Assembly: GCA_033977485.1 (NCBI GenBank)
Contig: CM066993.1
Location: forward strand, 25,906,001 to 25,970,000
Direction: 5' to 3'
From: Hydrangea macrophylla
Lineage: Eukaryota > Streptophyta > Magnoliopsida > Cornales > Hydrangeaceae
Length of the DNA: 64,000 nucleotides
The notes under the pieces are model-generated. The model had not been told where the DNA came from, made no database searches, and saw only the letters and a program-made list of their open reading frames with translations. Below are positions 47,469 to 59,672 of this stretch, one piece after another. Position 1 is the first letter of the stretch. Each line of letters begins with the position of its first letter. Both the position numbers and the translations under genes were made by a program.

Positions 47469-49106
47469 TGACAAGCGGAGGTATTTGTAAAATACAACCG
47501 CGCTAAAATAAAGAAATACATTAATTTAGTTTGCAACTCCCCATTATATTTGTAATTCATATTACAATGCCAACTTTTATACAATATGACTAATCATTGA
47601 TAAGTTGTGTCATTTTAGCCATTATTTGTGCTGATCACTGTTTTGCTGTGTGAAGAAATGAATAACAGGATAAAGGGAAGACTTCATTACAAGCAAGGGA
47701 TGTCAAAGCTAAAATATGGAGTTAAAGCGATCGAAGAGGTTCAAGAATTGAGATTTCAATCGATTGAGTCCAGTTCAAGCGCTCGAGTATTTCAGAAGTT
47801 CAATCGATCGAGTGATGTCCGATCGATCGAACATGCCTTTTATCAGAACTTATGCGCATGCAGTAAAGTCCTTTTTTTGTAACCCTAGCCTTAGGTTTTC
47901 TATAAATATTAGTTATGAATACATCCAGTGGGCGCCCACATTGTTTTTCATTAGTTTCATAGAGAGAGATAGAGAGTGTTGGTTTATTTTTATAGGTGTG
48001 ATCATTGATTTTGCTTGATTTTTGACATTGTACCGTTTGATATAATTTTTGTTCATCCAGGTTTTGTTTTATTGATTATTTACATTCTGTCAGTAGTTTC
48101 AGTAGTCTATAATCTGAATAGCTTATAACTTAGCATGTTAGTTTAGCCTTAATCCATAGTTTTTATAAGATTGCATGTTTAAACCACAACCAAACGCAGC
48201 TTTAATGAACCTTTACGTTAAAAACAGATCTGAGATACTCCAGACCATGTCTGAGTAGTCCTAGAGTTGGGAGATCACGATGAAATAGTGATCTCCAACC
48301 TCTGCCATGCAGGCGTGTAAAGCCTGTGTTTGATTGATCAAAGTTTGTTCGATCGATTGATCTAGAGGTACAGTTAAGCGATCGAAGACATTTCGATCGA
48401 TTGAGAGTTGACGATGTTCAATCGATCGAAAGCGCGTCGATTCATCAAACTTCAAATTCTTGAAAAAGTCCTTTGCAGTATGCCTAGACTTTCTATTTTT
48501 GAGATTCGTTGTCAAACTGTCCCCAAATGCTCAGTTTGTCAAAAAAAATTCTCGACTTTAAGCCTTAAGGCATTTTTCTTCAATAACTTTTGCAAACAAC
48601 TTTGAATGCTAACACCATTCAGAGTGCGAGTCTTGACTATTGTTTTAAACCACCTTCATGTATATTTAACTCAATTGTGATGATGTAGTCCCGGTCATGA
48701 AAGGACTATTTACTCTTTATCTTTAGAAAATACGGAATACTATAAATGGATGTACTCCATTGAGCTTCAATTCAAACTGCATGGTAGATGGCTAGGTCAC
48801 TGCGGATTTGTGTGATCTCAACGCTTCCCTTTTATTAAGAAACACCGTTTTTAAATATCGCTTTAGTTAATTAGTTAACTCATAGTTTAATTTAATTGCT
48901 CTATTTTTAGTAGTCGTTAATTGTAGAACTCCGTGTTCTACATCTTCTTTAACCATTGAATTTTTATTTTCCTTTTAGAGTTTAATCTAAGTAATTAGTT
49001 TACAACCTTCCTTGTGGGATCGACCTGGTCTTAACCAGAAAACTACTTGCACGTCTACCTATACTTGGGTATTGCACACAAGAGCACACAAAATATTTCC
49101 GTGTCA
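47469..49106 (+). repeat. LTR shared by C (3') and D (5')
   Basis: 1,638 bp, TGACAAGCGGAGG to CGTGTCA. TATAAATA at 47,901; palindrome clusters at 47,724-47,842 and 48,329-48,450. Flanked by a polypurine tract and a primer site at once. Confidence 0.9.
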
Positions 49107-49112
49107 AGTGTT

Positions 49113-49130
49113 TGGCGCCGTTGCCGGGGA
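49113..49130 (+). promoter_or_regulatory. D primer binding site (tRNA-Asp type)
   Basis: TGGCGCCGTTGCCGGGGA, a clean 18-base match to the Athila-type site. Confidence 0.9.
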
Positions 49131-49331
49131 AGGCGACAAGCTAACGCTTAGATTGCCTCATTCTAACTTTATCTATTTCTATTTTTAATTTTCATTCTCT
49201 TTAGGTTTAATATCTTTTAAGATCTTTTCCCTTTCATGTTTGATAATTCCATCGAAGGAATTTATAGAAATCCACTCTACTCATCTGATTCTTCTAGTTC
49301 TATTAATCCCGTAGCTACACCTACAGATTCA

Positions 49332-51265
49332 ATGGCTGATAATCAAAGTAAAAAATGGTGAGAATGTGGTTGTGCCTATTGACGATTCGTTCGTTACGTC
49401 CTTTGTGTGACCTTATGCAACCCGAACACGCACCTATGCGTTCTTGCATTCTCATTCCACCCCATGCGGGCGAATTCCAATTTCGCAACGGAATGATTCA
49501 ATTCCTTCAAACCTTCACTGGAATGGAGAGCGAGAAGGCATATCTACATGTCAAAGATTTCGAGGATGTTTGTAAAACATTCTCACAAATTATCCTGTAG
49601 ATGTGACACGCCTAGTGTTATTTCCCTTCACCTTGAAGGATAAAGGAAAAGCATGCCTACTCACCCTCAAGCCAAATTTAATCTTCACCTGGCATACGAT
49701 GCATACTGCATTTTTAAAGAAATTCTTTCCACCTCGCATGACCACCGAACTCAAACGTCAAATAAATTCCTACAAACAAAAGAGCAATGAAACCTTTACT
49801 CAACCTTGGGACCGTTTCAAAGATTTTCTTATCTCATGCCCACATCACGAGTATGCGAAATGGTGAACCATTAGCTACTTTTATGAAGGACTAAATGGTG
49901 AAACGAAAAAATTGGTTGAAACCATGAGCTCAGGTCCGTTTCTTCGCAAAAACACCGAAGAGGCTGAAATCTACTTCCAGTGGTTAGCTGAACATGCTCA
50001 TGAATGGTCTAACTCTAAGGATGTCTCACGCACACAACTATCAGATGTAGAGGAAAAAAGTATATATCAGCTAAAAAGTGAAGATCACCTAATGACCAAA
50101 TACGAAGGACTAGCAAAGAAAGTAGAGGAGTTAGGGATGAAAGGAGAAGGTTCTAGGTTGGTTTTGCCTGAAGAAGCATGCGGCACATGCAATATGTTGG
50201 GACACACCACTCAAAACTCTCCCAATGTGCCATATTTTCAAGAACCAGCCGTGATGGAGATTAACGCCATGAAAGAATACAGTGGGGCGGGGAATTCCTA
50301 TAATAACAATAACAATTTTTAAAATAATAACAATCAATGGAATCACCCCAATTTTGATTGGAAAAATGACGCTGGGACCCAAAATCAATACCAACAACAA
50401 CAGCCCTACAACAACAATAACCAATATTAGGGGCAATACAATAGGCAGTACCAGCCTTTCAATCAAAACAGATCTAATAATTACAACCTAGCTTAACCCT
50501 CTAATAATTAACGGTCAAATGTATATGTGCCACCACATAAAAAGGTGCAAGAGGAAGATCCACTCTCGAATGGGAACTTAACACAACAGTTAATTCAAAT
50601 GATGAGTAAAATGTCCGCAACGTTTGAGAGAATGGATGCACAAAAAGAGGGATCGAGAGGAACATTTCCCGCCCAACCACTTCAAAAACCTAAGGGATAC
50701 AATAATAGTCCCAATAATAAAGAACATGGTAAAACCGTGACTACTTTGAGAAGCGGCAAGATTCTAGGGCACAACATGCCTCTCTCTACTCCTGAAGAGT
50801 ACGAGGAGGATGAAGTGGTAAATAAAAATGAACGATCTACTCAGGAAGAGGAGCCATATACTAATAACGAACCATTAGATTCAAATGATGAAGCTCCTAA
50901 AGAAGTGGGAGAAGTTGAGAGAAGGCCGAAAAAGGAACTCGTTAATGACGAATTACCCAAATGCCCTTTCCCCGCGCCTTATCCTCAAATGCTAAAGAAA
51001 CCTAAAAATGAGTCAAAGAATCAGGAGTTCTTGGAACTGTTCAAACAAGTCAAAATAAACCTTCCACTCCTTGATGCAATCAAACAAGTACCGGCCTATG
51101 CTAAGTATCTCAAAGATTTATGCACGGTCAAAAGGAGGCAAAGTGTGAAAAAACACGCTTATATCGCTTGCCAAGCAAGATCAACCAAAATAAATTGCCT
51201 TCGAAACTCAAAGACCCAGGTACCCCCAATGTCCCATGTCAAATTGGGAATCAAAGAATATACAA
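49332..51265 (+). pseudogene. gag: Athila gag, broken (D)
   Basis: ATG at 49,332 (MADNQSKK), with an early shift compared with the A reading. The N-terminal gag domain is readable in 49,355-49,866 (SCILIPPHAGEFQFRNGMIQ; PRMTTELKRQINSYKQ). The zinc knuckle at about 50,176-50,215 (CGTCNMLGHTTQNSP) has lost its last Cys to Ser. The Asn-rich stretch, MMSKMSATFERMD helix and acidic linker match B. Stops and shifts at several points. Confidence 0.8.
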
Positions 51266-54200
51266 TGCACTCCTCGACCTAGGAGTGAGTGTAAATCTTT
51301 TTCCTTATTTAGTTTATAAACAACTAGGGTTAGGTGAATGCAAACCCACCCGAGTTGCATTAAAATTGGCAGATAGGTCGATTAAATACCCGAGAGGGGG
51401 TGTTGGAAGACGTCCTCGTGCAAATAGACTCATATTTTTTCCCGGTTGATTTCATAATTTTAGACACTGAACCTGTGTCCAAGCCATCTGCACAAATCCC
51501 GGTTATATTTGGACATCCATTCCTAAACACAATTGATTCCACGATAAAAATAAGAAGTGGTAAGACTATCGTATTCGAGAACATGACCGCAAATGTCAAA
51601 ATCTTTTCAAATCCCCGACCTGAAGATACGAGGATGAGGAAGAAGTTAACTACATCAAAATGGTCATTAAAGATAAGGCTGATTTGGTCGACTACAAAGA
51701 TCCTTCGGAGGTAGTGGTGTCATAATTTGATGCTGTTCACCAACCTAAAAACTCTACTCCATTGGACGTCGACTTAAATCTGACTGGCCTCATGATTAAA
51801 ACGAGAGAGAAGGATAGAGCTAATTGCATGTGGGTAACACTATATGAACTATTGCCTCCAAAAACAAAGCTAGTCATGCCCTCAAACTTTTAGTTTCCCA
51901 ATTTGGAATTAAAGAAGCTTCCAAAGGAGCTCAAATACGCTTTCCTATGGACTAGAAGACTTATTCAATCATAATTTCATCTATGTTAAATTCTAAACAA
52001 GAGGGTAAATTAATCCAAATGTTGAAACAACATAAGGGAGCATTGGGAAGGACTATTGTCGACCTCAAAGGTATAAGCTCATCTGTTTGCACCCATCAAA
52101 TATACTTGGAGGAAGATGATAAACCATCGCGACAAATGCAAAGGCGTCTAAATCCCAACATGCATGAAGTAGTCAAAAAGGAAGTTTTAAGACTACTTGA
52201 TGTTGGGATCATATATCCTATTTCTGACAGCCCCTGGGTCAGCCAGACTCCAGTGGTGCCAAAGCAGGCATGCATAATGGTTATTCCTAATAAAGACTGT
52301 AAATTAGTACCAACACATGTCCCCACCAGATGCCGAATGTGTATCGATTACCGAAAATTGAATACCGTGACCCGAAAAGACCACATTCCATTACCATTCA
52401 AGGATCAAATGCTAGAACGAGTGGTGGGTCATAAGTACTATTGCTTTTTGGAAGGATACAGTGGGCATAACCAAATTGAAATAGCTGCTGAAGATTAGGA
52501 GAAAACCACTTTCATGTGTCCGTTCGATACTTTTGTTTACTGTCGTATGCCCTTCGGTTTATGCAATGCACCTGCTACTTTTCAGCGGTGTATGTTAAGC
52601 ATATTCGGTGATATGTTCGAACAAATACTTGAAGTCTTCATGGATGATTTTTCTGTGTTCGGCCATAGTTTTCAAAATTGCTTAGATAATCTTGAACGTG
52701 TGCTAGCACGTTACGAGGACAAACACCTAGAATTAAACTGGTAAATATGTCACTTCATGGTGAGCAAGGGAATAGTACTCGGCCACATTATATCCGACGA
52801 AAGTATTCAAGTGGACAAAGCTAAAATCGACATAATCTCGAATCTACATGTCTCTCGTACAGTAAAGGACATCCATTCCTTCTTAGGACATGCGGGATTC
52901 TAACTTCAATTTATCTAGAATTTTAGTGAAATATCCCGACCACTCTGCCAACTGCTTGTTAAAGACACACCATTCGAGTGGTCAGAAAGTTGTCAAATAT
53001 CTTTTAATGCTCTAAAAGAGCACCATACCTCTGCACTAATAATACAAGCACCCGATTGGGGTTTGCCATTTGAACTAATGTGCGACGCTAGTGACTACGC
53101 TATTGGTGCAGTTCTAGGACAGAGGAAGGACAATAAACCCTATGTTATCTACTATGCCAGTCGAACACTGAACGAAGCTCAATGAATTATACAACTATTA
53201 AAAAAGAGCTGCTAGCTATAGTTTTTGCCTTGTATATATTCAGATTTTATCTGATAGGGTTCCCAATTGTCTGTTTTACAGACCACTCGGCCCTCAAATA
53301 CCTATTATCCAAGACAGATGCAAAACAAAGGCTGATTCGTTGGATGCTCCTACTCTAAGAGTTTGATATCACAATCAAAGATAAAAAGGGAGTATAGAAT
53401 GTAGTTGCGGACCATTTGTCTCGGTAAACATTTGTTGACATTACCGAATTGATACCGATCAAGGATGAATTCCCAGATGAGCAACTAATGACTGTTTCCA
53501 GTTTGTCTTGGTATGCGGATATAGTAAATTACCTAGTCACGAGAGAGACCCCGAGTTATTGGTCAAGTGAAGATAAAAAAAGATTCATCTCTTTCGCACG
53601 TCACTTATTCTTCAATTACCCGTACTTATTCATGTATTGTGCTTATCAGGTCATCAGACGCTGCGTTCTTAGCTTCATGCCACTCCGAAGCTTGCGGTGG
53701 CCATTTTGCTTCATAGAAGACCGCACAAAAAAATCCAACATAGCTGTTTCTATTGGCCAAACATATTCTAGGATGTCCATGAATTTTGTAAATTGTGCCA
53801 ACACTGTCAACTCGGTGCAATCTCAAAACAAAATTCTATGCCTTAAACTCCCATAATCACAATCAAAATTTTTTATTGTTGGGCTATAGATTTCATGGGC
53901 CCATTCTCGAAATGGGTAGAGGCAATCCAAACAAAGCGAAATGATCCTCGAACAGTTGTTTCTTTCTTAAAAGAAAATGTTCTTTCGCGTTTTGGAACCC
54001 CAAAGGCATTAATTACTGACCAAGGAAAGCACTTCTGCAATAGACCCTTGGAGTCACTTCTTAAAAAGTATGGGGTTAACCATAAAATTGCCTTAGCCTA
54101 TCACTCACAAACTAACAAGCAGGCAGAATTGACTAATCGAGAAATAAAACACATTCTCAAAAAAATGGTTAGTTCAAACAGGAAAGACTGGGCATACAAA

Positions 54201-54719
54201 CTGACCGATGCTCTACGGTCATACCGTACTACTTACAAAATAAACCTGATAATGTGCCCATACAGGCTAGTGTACGAAAGTGCATGTCATCTCCCCGTCG
54301 AAATTGAGCATAAAGCATATTGGGCGACACGCACATTAAACTTCGATATTAAAGAGGGAGGGCAGTTAAGAAAACTTCAACTCGTAGAGCTAGAGGAAAT
54401 CCGTAGAGATGCGTATGACTCTGCAAAGTTGCATAAGGAAAGGTTGAAGGCTCGCCATGATAGAATGATATTTCTTAAATCATTCGAGCCAGGGTAAAAA
54501 GTCTTATTATACGACTCTCACCTTCACCTCTTTCCAGGAAAACTCCGATCTCGGTGGATAGGACCATTCATAGTAAAATCTATTTTTCCACATGGGGCCG
54601 TCGAGCTATTCAATCTAAAGAACGATGAAAGTTTCAAGAACAGCCAAAGATTGAAGCCATTCTTGGACAATTTCCAACCCGAAGTTGAGCACATCCAAGT
54701 GGATGAGCCCAACTATTCT
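51266..54719 (+). pseudogene. pol: Athila pol, broken (D)
   Basis: Protease motif LLDLGVSVNLFPY at about 51,269. RT pieces at 51,983-52,744 with MPFGLCNAPATFQRCM and VFMDDFSVFGHS (about 52,635). RNase H at 53,060-53,400 ([16 protein letters not shown]). Integrase at 53,449-54,700 with TDQGKHF and QAELTNREI. About 48 bp are deleted just after the first integrase Asp (GPFSKWVEA where B has ~16 more residues). The final stop is lost (TCT TCT for TCT TGA in B). Multiple shifts and stops. Confidence 0.85.
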
Positions 54720-54889
54720 TCTATTTATAATGCCAAAGAATGTTCACAAACTACTGTTGTACTCTTTACTTTTACCGTGTTTTGTTTATTTTATCTTTTC
54801 ATCTATTTCTGCTTTACTTCTCCTTTCTGAGTGTGACTGCGATTCTAATATGCTCTTCCATATTATCTCTTCCCCGCACGCTGTTCAAT
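54720..54889 (+). other. D spacer after pol, pyrimidine-rich
   Basis: Matches B 39,191-39,034. B's acceptor CCCATGCAG|GC is CCCGCACG|C here, so the AG is gone. Confidence 0.5.
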
Positions 54890-55275
54890 ATGAGAGATGA
54901 CGACGTCAATTTGATTGGGTCATGGGCTAATTCAGAATACCAGAACCCTCCCTGGACTGCTGAGGAGATTGCATTCTGCCTTTCTCCTTATCAAGGGCTC
55001 GGGGGCGGATGATGTAATTGACCTGACCCAAGGGTACATCCCTTATAATCCTGCCCTCCTCAACATTAATCCTTTTGAGAATATGGACTTCCCTAAAGAG
55101 GAAGGACAGCCAGAGGAGTATTTCATCGGGGAAGTAGACGATGCACTCTTGGAACAGTGGAAGAAAGACTCAATGTGGGAACCATAGGATGAAGATGATT
55201 TACAAGATGTGGTACCCGGACGCCATAATGCTGTCTTCATATATGTGGATTACTTCATCATCATCGATTTACAAG
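54890..55275 (+). pseudogene. Accessory ORF between pol and env-position ORF, D copy, broken
   Basis: ATG at 54,890 starts MRDDDVNLIGSW, closely matching B. One extra G near 55,007 shifts the frame after SPYQGLG, and TGG has become TAG near 55,187. The alignment with B continues past both breaks to about 55,250. Most differences between the copies are at third codon positions. Exon 2 is not found; the spacer is shortened here. Confidence 0.6.
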
Positions 55276-55850
55276 AATTGTTAGTTTTGTTTTAAATTCT
55301 AGTTTTTTTGTGTAATAAGGTCGTAAGTACCAATTTGGGGGTTATAACTTGGCAAAATGGATGCTATTAAAATGTTATATTTATAAAATTTGTAATTTTA
55401 TTTTACTATGTTGATGATCAATTCTGGCTTACATGTCTATGTTTGCACTGCTTTTAGATTATTCTTGTATGTCCAGAACAATTTGTATCCATTCAAGGTA
55501 CACAGTTGCTCTGCTTATAGTTTTTGGAAAATTTCCTATTCGATCGGTCGAACCATTCTCGATCGATCGAGAACTTAGAATTCTCAAGCGATTGAAAAAC
55601 CTTCAAGCGATCGCATATTCGATCGATCGAAGTGTCTCAATAGCTTGAGAGTTTTTTTTAAACGAGGCATCCCTAGCACTCTTCGTCAGTTTCTCTCTCT
55701 CACTCTCACTCTCACTCTCGAGCACTTTAGTACAGAGAGAGATCTCGGGGCGATTTTATCCCCTCCTTAATCATTCTCACTTTTGGGAGTCCGAATTATC
55801 CCCACCATCTTCATCATCAGTTCATCCATCTCTCTTCTAAGCTTACCAAG
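55276..55850 (+). promoter_or_regulatory. D region upstream of env intron: palindrome cluster and CT-rich tract
   Basis: Palindromic GATCGATC sites at 55,545-55,655, a CTCTCACTCTCACTCTC tract at 55,688-55,730 and donor ACCAAG|GTACGG at 55,850/55,851. The layout matches B 37,800-37,464. Confidence 0.4.
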
Positions 55851-56153
55851 GTACGGTCCTCATAGCCCTCTCCATTTCTTATTGTTTTTATAAACGAGAG
55901 GGGGTGCCCCCCCATTGGCCTTAAGACCAATTAATAGTCATAGTAATCATAGGATTCTTGTTGTTTTCCTTTTTCTATGATTCCTTCTTGTCCCCGCTGT
56001 TCTGCTGTGTTCGATCGATCAAACTGGGCTCAAGCGATCGAGCTTAGTCCCTGTTCAATCGATCGAAATCCTTCGATCGATCAAACTGATGCAGAATCAG
56101 TTTTCTATTTTTTCATGTTTTGATTAGTTTTTCTTTATCTTTCTCCATTTGAG
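55851..56153 (+). other. Predicted intron upstream of the env-position ORF (D)
   Basis: 303 bp with GT at 55,851. The acceptor AG context is TTGAG where C and B have TTCAG. Contains a C/G-rich run (55,909-55,916) and palindrome cluster (56,010-56,090). Confidence 0.5.
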
Positions 56154-56163
56154 GGCCTTCACA

Positions 56164-57497
56164 ATGAATCCTAACACGGGCTACCATATTTCCAAGCCCC
56201 TCGATATCGCTGTACCTAATCGGATACCAGCTCATGAGTTTCAGAAGGATGAGGAACGAATTTAGTTCACCCGCTATTTTCAGGCACAGAAGGTGATCCT
56301 AGAGCGACCACTAGAGTCTGTGTGGCTCTCCACTCCACGGTTTCTTGCGAGGATCAGGGACATGTCCCTTTGGTATGATATATACTGGTACAGGCCAAAC
56401 AGGTAAACATCACTTGGGTTCGTAAAGCATGTGCGATGATGATCAAAGATCCCATGGCCCCGTCTACATACCGTTCTTTCTTCCAAGGGCGTGAGATCAT
56501 CTTTAGCCTAGCTACCACGACCGCTGCTCTTGGGGTACCTAAGGTACCTAATTGCTCTACCCTCAAATACCAGGTACCCCAGAATCTTTTCCCTCTACTA
56601 TTATATGTGAGATCACGGGAGGGGGCCATTCAAATTTGGAACGGCGCTTCCCTGATCGAGGATCAGGTTTTGAGCGAAAACTACCATCTCCTCCACCTGG
56701 CACTTGCCAACTGTATTATGACTTCATACCATGAGAAGGTGGTACCATGGTACACTCGTGTCCTTTATGCCATTGGGATGGGACAGTGCATCTGTCTGCC
56801 TCACCTCTATATCAATTTCTTTATTCATCCAACGTGGGACATTGCCGCCAAGCGCCATCTGAAGAGGGTTTGGCCCATCCATTGAGTGATCAAGCAAGCT
56901 GGGTTACTCCTATTAGCCACATATGTGATCATACAGGCCTCCAGTCGATTTGGAAAGAGGCGGCACGCCATTCTAATGCACAAAAAAAGAGGAAATTAAA
57001 AGGAAAAGCGAAGGTTAGAGCAAAGAGGAGGCGAGTTGGAGGCACAAACACTAAGGGTGTAGCTTCTGGGATGCCTTCCGAGGCTGAGGAGCCTGATTTG
57101 GATGATGAGGTTGACCCTCGCATTGAGGTAGCACAGTTCTAGCTGAGACAGCAGTTTCAGGCTCCTACCCAGGAAGAGTCAACAGTTCGAGCTTGAGGGC
57201 AAGATGGACCGTATGACCACTACACTCGAGGCAATTCTGATACAAATGGGGGTTGATCAGTCATTACACACTTCTTCACATCCACCACCCCCTGCTGCAC
57301 CACCCACTACTAATCCTTCATTTTCTGCTCTACCTCTGCCTTCTGATCCTTCCGCCCTATCGTCATCATCTGCACCACCTCCGGTTGGGACGGTTCCTTC
57401 ATCTGACCTGACCGAGAGTGCCCTAGAGGGTGGAGTGGGGACAACTGTTCCTATTGCCCCTATAGAGATCTTGTCCGATGTTGCTGATGATGCTTAG
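56164..57497 (+). pseudogene. Athila env-position ORF, D copy, broken
   Basis: ATG at 56,164 (MNPNTGYHISKPLD). The conserved domain is mainly in 56,436-56,885 (FFQGREIIFS, ALGVPKVPNC, HLALANCIM). The frame shifts before the basic block (KRKLKGKAKVRAKRRR, about 57,000) and again before the proline-rich tail (57,204-57,497). It ends IEILSDVADDA-stop, matching B's ending. Same domain order as B. Confidence 0.75.
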
Positions 57498-59660
57498 TTG
57501 GTGATACTCATTGATAGTGTGGGAGTTTTGTTGTATTTTTATTTTATTTCTGTTCTTTTCTTTCCCCACTCTCTTCGCACTCTCTTGGATATTGGATATT
57601 GTGGGACTGTTTGGATTTTTTGGACACTATTATCACTGTTCTATACTTTTATTGTTTTATCATTGTAGTGATTGGGTATTTTATTATGTATGGATCATGT
57701 TCAATCATTTTATATTGTTTCCTTTTATCTTCGCTGTTTGGAGATTATATGCTTCGGTTGCAGGTTGCTCTGTATGATGTTGTTCATTTGTTGATCAGGT
57801 GAGATCCATCTATTTTCATTTGAAAATCAACTTCTGAGGACGTTGTTATTTTGAGTTGGGTGTGGGATGCAGATAGATAGATAGTCACCAGTGCACGTTT
57901 ACACTTATAGTCACCTGTGCATGTTTATAATTAGCAATCTGAAATAATTGCAAAAATCATACAAACTCAATTAAAAATAAAAATATTAAAATCAGAAAAC
58001 TTGAAATTTGAAGATTTTTTTGAAAATTGTAAACTTTATTGGTAGAATAACTTTGAACTTTCACTCCTGCTTAGTTGTTACCAAGCAACGACACATTCAT
58101 ATCATTCTCATCATTTTATGAATTAAGTTCACGTATTTTTCTAGTACCACTAGAAGGATTGCATGTGTTGACCTTTCATTTATCCAATAGCCAGATGCAC
58201 GTGTTGATAGCTATGTAGAGAACCTAAAAATGAGTAAATATGACTATTGTGTCTAAGGAATGAGTAGTGAAAACTAGTTACCCTTAGTGAGCTTTTGGAT
58301 CCAATCTTCAATTCTGAGGGAATTATGACATAAATTCGAATTGTCTTCCTTGAATATGAGTACTAAATTCGTTGAATAGTCTCATTTAATTTTTATATTT
58401 TGGCTTCTTATTAGAGGAGAACGTTCAGGATTTACCAACTAAACTCAATAAACACTGAAGTGCTAAAACTAAGAAGTTAAGAAAATGATTAAGCCTTCGT
58501 TATTCCCTCCTTAACCTTTTCATATACCATTATCTATATTCAAGAACCTGATTTGTTCCCAACCCCACACCGATTAAATATCGCCAATTCTAATATCAAA
58601 ATTTGAACTCCTAAATCTTATACCTTGACCTCAATGGACCCCATTGCACATCTAATAAGATTAAATTGTTGAAGTATGGAAGGGAGTAGTTGTGGGAGTG
58701 CCCTTATAAAAAGAAATGTACAAGGAGATGTTTGAATGTGGAAGTAAAAAAAAAAGAAAAAAAAGAGAAGAAAAAGGAGAATATGAAAGGATGAAAGTTG
58801 GTTGGAGATGTGGAAAGAATACAATGAGATGATAAAATCCATCATATGCTAAGATGCACATTTTTCTTTCTCGTCATCTTATCTACTACATGAAAAACTG
58901 AAAAGTCAAAGCCTTAATGATTCTTCACAACTTAGTTTGAACATGAATGTGTAATGTGAGTTATCCACGGTATTTCGCTCCTCTAGTAAGTAGTATTCTT
59001 TTTGCGAGTCTATACACTCAAAATGTTCGTCTTTCATTGAGTTATGCAGGAAAGCATTAGTATCCCAAATTTTATCCCTATCAAAGCTTTCCTGTAATGG
59101 GTGATCATTTTTAACTAAGTTTCAGTGAGATATTCTTTTATGAGTGTGAACCAATGTGAGGATTGAGTTGAAACTGCAAGTTCTATAGGTGCGAGAGTCC
59201 AAATAACTCTAAATAAGGTTCAACGCATAGCTGTTAATGTCACACACAGACACATGGATACATGACTATGATACACATGTTATATATACTTTGGTGACAT
59301 GAGGAGCATGTGGATTTCTTTAATGGTTTACTTGAGGTTAATATGTCTTTGTAGAGATATGTTAACAGTTGAGTGGGAGGGAGTGTTTAAAAGTTTTTCT
59401 ACATCTTTTTGAACTTTAAATGGAGAATTTTTTGGGTACATTCACTGCAAACCCTCACGAGACAACACTCGTCCACTAGGGGGAACCTAGGGGATTAACG
59501 GCTTGTTGCATTCGCTAAATGCAACCGCGATTCCTGCAAAAAAGAGTTAGGAGTTATCTCATTCTATTTAGTTTAGTTTGTTTTCATTTATTTTAGTTAT
59601 TGTAGTATTAGTGTAGCTTGATTTTCTTATCGCTTTATCGCTAGGGACTAGCAATAAGCT
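57498..59660 (+). other. D 3' untranslated region
   Basis: Collinear with C 45,309-47,456 at high identity. No gene seen; small ORFs are AT-rich noise. Confidence 0.6.
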
Positions 59661-59672
59661 AGTTGGGGACTG
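59661..59672 (+). promoter_or_regulatory. D polypurine tract
   Basis: AGTTGGGGACTG before LTR start TGACAAGCGGGGG. Confidence 0.7.
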
